A stretch of 64,000 nucleotides of DNA, taken from RECM01 sp047921215. GTDB taxonomy: Bacteria; Bacteroidota; Rhodothermia; Balneolales; Cyclonatronaceae. This document shows positions 62,862 through 64,000 of this stretch, piece after piece (positions within the stretch are counted from its first letter, which is position 1; each line of letters opens with the position of its first letter). Made by a program: the position numbers and the translations under genes. The notes below the pieces were generated by a model. It did no database searches, was not told the DNA's origin, and was given only the letters and a program-made list of their open reading frames with translations. The DNA lies in the NCBI GenBank assembly GCA_047921215.1, contig JBLRWO010000012.1, positions 36,353-100,352 on the forward strand, in the 5' to 3' direction.

Positions 62862-63320
62862 TTAATGATGATGGTGGTCAGGGTTTTTGCACACGTGTGT
62901 ATGCCTGTTAACCTTGTAAAGTGAGTATGCGAGGCCAAGCGTTCCTGCTAACATAATAAAAACGCTGAAAAACGCCATAACAAAAGAACCTGTTGAGAAA
63001 ACAGGGGTGTTTGATATAATTATAAAGTCATTATGAAATATGAACTGACTGCCCAGGATCAATACCAGACTGGCAATAAACACTTTTAATAACGGGTAGT
63101 TTCTGTGGCGGTTCCAGACAGGTAAAAAAGCGACCAGACTGATGGGCAGAATACTCAAAACTATCAACGTTTCTACTGTTTCCGAAAAGAAATGGGCCAT
63201 TGCTGGTATCATCAGAATAACCAGAGGCATTGCCAGGCAATGCGCGAGGCACACCGAAGACAATAAAATACTCAGCCTTCTGAAAAGCGGCACATTAGTA
63301 ATGGTAATTCCCTGTTTCAA
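62862..63320 (-). CDS. MerC-domain membrane protein
   Basis: A 152-aa protein with four hydrophobic segments, the first containing the MerC-type metal motif C-L-A-H-C (LSSVCLAHCLAMPLV, about 20-34). A His-rich C-terminal tail (HTHVCKNPDHHHH) looks metal-binding. MerC proteins carry mercuric ions, but MerC-like proteins beside Fur regulators are more likely to handle zinc or a similar metal. The start is TTG at 63320, as a stop codon lies just upstream. It is 13 bases after the Fur-family gene. Confidence 0.82.
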   Translation of the reverse strand: MKQGITITNVPLFRRLSILLSSVCLAHCLAMPLVILMIPAMAHFFSETVETLIVLSILPISLVAFLPVWNRHRNYPLLKVFIASLVLILGSQFIFHNDFIIISNTPVFSTGSFVMAFFSVFIMLAGTLGLAYSLYKVNRHTHVCKNPDHHHH

Positions 63321-63333
63321 TTTTTAAAATTCC

Positions 63334-63762
63334 TCATTGGCAGACCGGACACAACCCGTGAAGCCGAATTTCGCTGCTCTGTACCTTAAAACCCAATTTG
63401 TGTGAGCTAATGTGAACACTCTGTTGTTCTTCTACAGGCAGACAATAAATTTTATCACAAATGTTACAGACAAAATGTGCATGATAGTGGTCCAGAGCAG
63501 GTCGAAGCAGATCCTCATCGAATATCGCGTATAACCAGTTTCTATCTTCCGTTGGTACCTTGTGTGTAAGTCTCTTTTCAGTAAACGAATTCAAAGTCCG
63601 GTAAAGGGTTACCTTATCAATATCATTGCCCTCAAGCCGGTCTGTAATATCACCATGTGAAAGAGCGACCCTCGATTGAAGCAAAACCTCCAGAACAGAC
63701 ACCCGAACAGGGGTCGTTTTCAGGCCGTACTGACGAAGTATGCTTTTAGGATCATTGTTCAT
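63334..63762 (-). CDS. Fur-family metal-responsive regulator (Zur-like by context)
   Basis: A 142-aa Fur-family protein. The N-terminal winged helix carries the DNA-reading helix (DKVTLYRTLNSFTEK); the C-terminal dimer domain has the metal sites HAHFVCNICDKIYCL and LHGLCPVC (structural Cys4 zinc). I chose the ATG at 63762; a TTG three codons upstream is also in frame. It is first in a two-gene operon with the MerC protein, and a perfect 15-base palindrome lies 22 bases upstream. Its metal (zinc, iron or other) cannot be read directly; the MerC partner makes a zinc role more likely. Confidence 0.88.
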   Translation of the reverse strand: MNNDPKSILRQYGLKTTPVRVSVLEVLLQSRVALSHGDITDRLEGNDIDKVTLYRTLNSFTEKRLTHKVPTEDRNWLYAIFDEDLLRPALDHYHAHFVCNICDKIYCLPVEEQQSVHISSHKLGFKVQSSEIRLHGLCPVCQ

Positions 63763-63783
63763 ACCGTGCAAAACTACTGAAAA

Positions 63784-63798
63784 TGCAACTGAGTTGCA
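63784..63798. promoter_or_regulatory. Palindromic operator candidate for the Fur-family regulator
   Basis: TGCAAC-TGA-GTTGCA is a perfect 6-3-6 palindrome 22 bases upstream of the regulator start codon. Its place and symmetry fit autoregulation by the encoded Fur/Zur-type repressor. Confidence 0.55.
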
Positions 63799-64000
63799 AG
63801 GCTTTTAGTGGATATATATACGGTAAGCAGTCTTTAACTATCTGAGCTAAACCGGCTTAAACCGACAGTTTATGCGATCTCTGCACGTTTAATTGCCATC
63901 GTACGAAGAACCATTCACAACGGGAATGTAACGATTCAGTATAATTATAAACCTTTTCTTTATGCATATAAACAGTGGCAGTATATTATGCTTGATCAAC
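63799..64000. other. Right-edge stretch with no complete gene
   Basis: AT-rich; no coding frame of note fits within the window. An ATG at 63988 could be the start of a plus-strand gene that continues past the edge, but only four codons are visible. Confidence 0.35.

Noticed and set aside
1..64000. tRNA, rRNA, CRISPR arrays, transposases or prophage genes
   Set aside because: I looked for tRNA arm patterns, repeat-spacer periodicity and transposase or integrase motifs and found none.
63988..64000. An ATG at the right edge that could start a plus-strand gene
   Set aside because: Only four codons are visible, which is not enough to support a gene.

Overview
The window looks like a chromosomal segment from a bacterium of the Bacteroidota side of the tree, most likely the Balneolota/Rhodothermota branch. 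The evidence is a SprA-type type IX secretion/gliding protein at the left edge, GWxTD and DUF971 proteins, alginate-export-like and TorF-like barrels, weak Shine-Dalgarno signals, and a good Bacteroidota-type promoter (ATTG, 21 bases, TATCTTTG) ahead of alanine dehydrogenase. The presence of hrcA argues against classical Bacteroidia. I see no rRNA, tRNA, CRISPR array, transposase, phage gene or replication origin. The gene order reads as a housekeeping and metabolic chromosome with a few accessory clusters.

Layout. 1-9553: 3' part of sprA, convergent lnt-rsmI, a VOC protein, a heat-shock operon hrcA-grpE-dnaJ (no dnaK) and a thioredoxin-like protein. 9854-13974: a tightly packed amidoligase cluster (C39-like peptidase, RimK-type ATP-grasp ligase, glutamate-cysteine-ligase family enzyme, and an N-formylglutamate amidohydrolase broken by a frameshift and an in-frame stop). 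14010-15940: udk and a cell-wall amidase. 16197-20320: a large uncharacterised P-loop ATPase followed directly by an MscS-type channel. 20385-25633: a second RsmI-like methyltransferase, two small membrane proteins (one of 54 aa), a cytidylate-kinase-like protein, a serine-hydrolase-like protein lacking its catalytic motif, a lipase and an NRDE/TANGO2 protein. 25807-28678: DUF58-BatD-like-BatA without the usual MoxR ATPase. 28853-33014: alanine dehydrogenase, an FMN reductase, and ammonium transporter plus porin. 33050-39097: sua5-mfd, a small ORF, a non-coding stretch with two strong terminators, and queG. 39408-42185: a porin, a double-CDGSH iron-sulfur protein and a LolA-like lipoprotein. 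42502-49892: an RND efflux operon with one adaptor and two permeases. 49978-55026: an SDR lacking its catalytic Tyr with an ACC-synthase-like aminotransferase, then DUF971, ftsE, a methyltransferase and pdxA. 55162-62789: a GWxTD protein, an acyl-CoA carboxylase beta subunit and three tandem amidohydrolases, of which only the middle one keeps its metal-binding HxH. 62862-63762: a Fur-family regulator with a MerC-type membrane protein behind a perfect palindrome.

The best candidates for undescribed biology are the amidoligase cluster, the ATPase-MscS pair, and the 400-base gap upstream of mfd. There queG has its own terminator and a second strong terminator closes something else, either a small RNA or an attenuated leader. 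The amidohydrolase trio with two metal-site-less members and the Tyr-to-Asp SDR are also worth checking. All functional assignments come from reading motifs in the translated sequence; no database search was possible.
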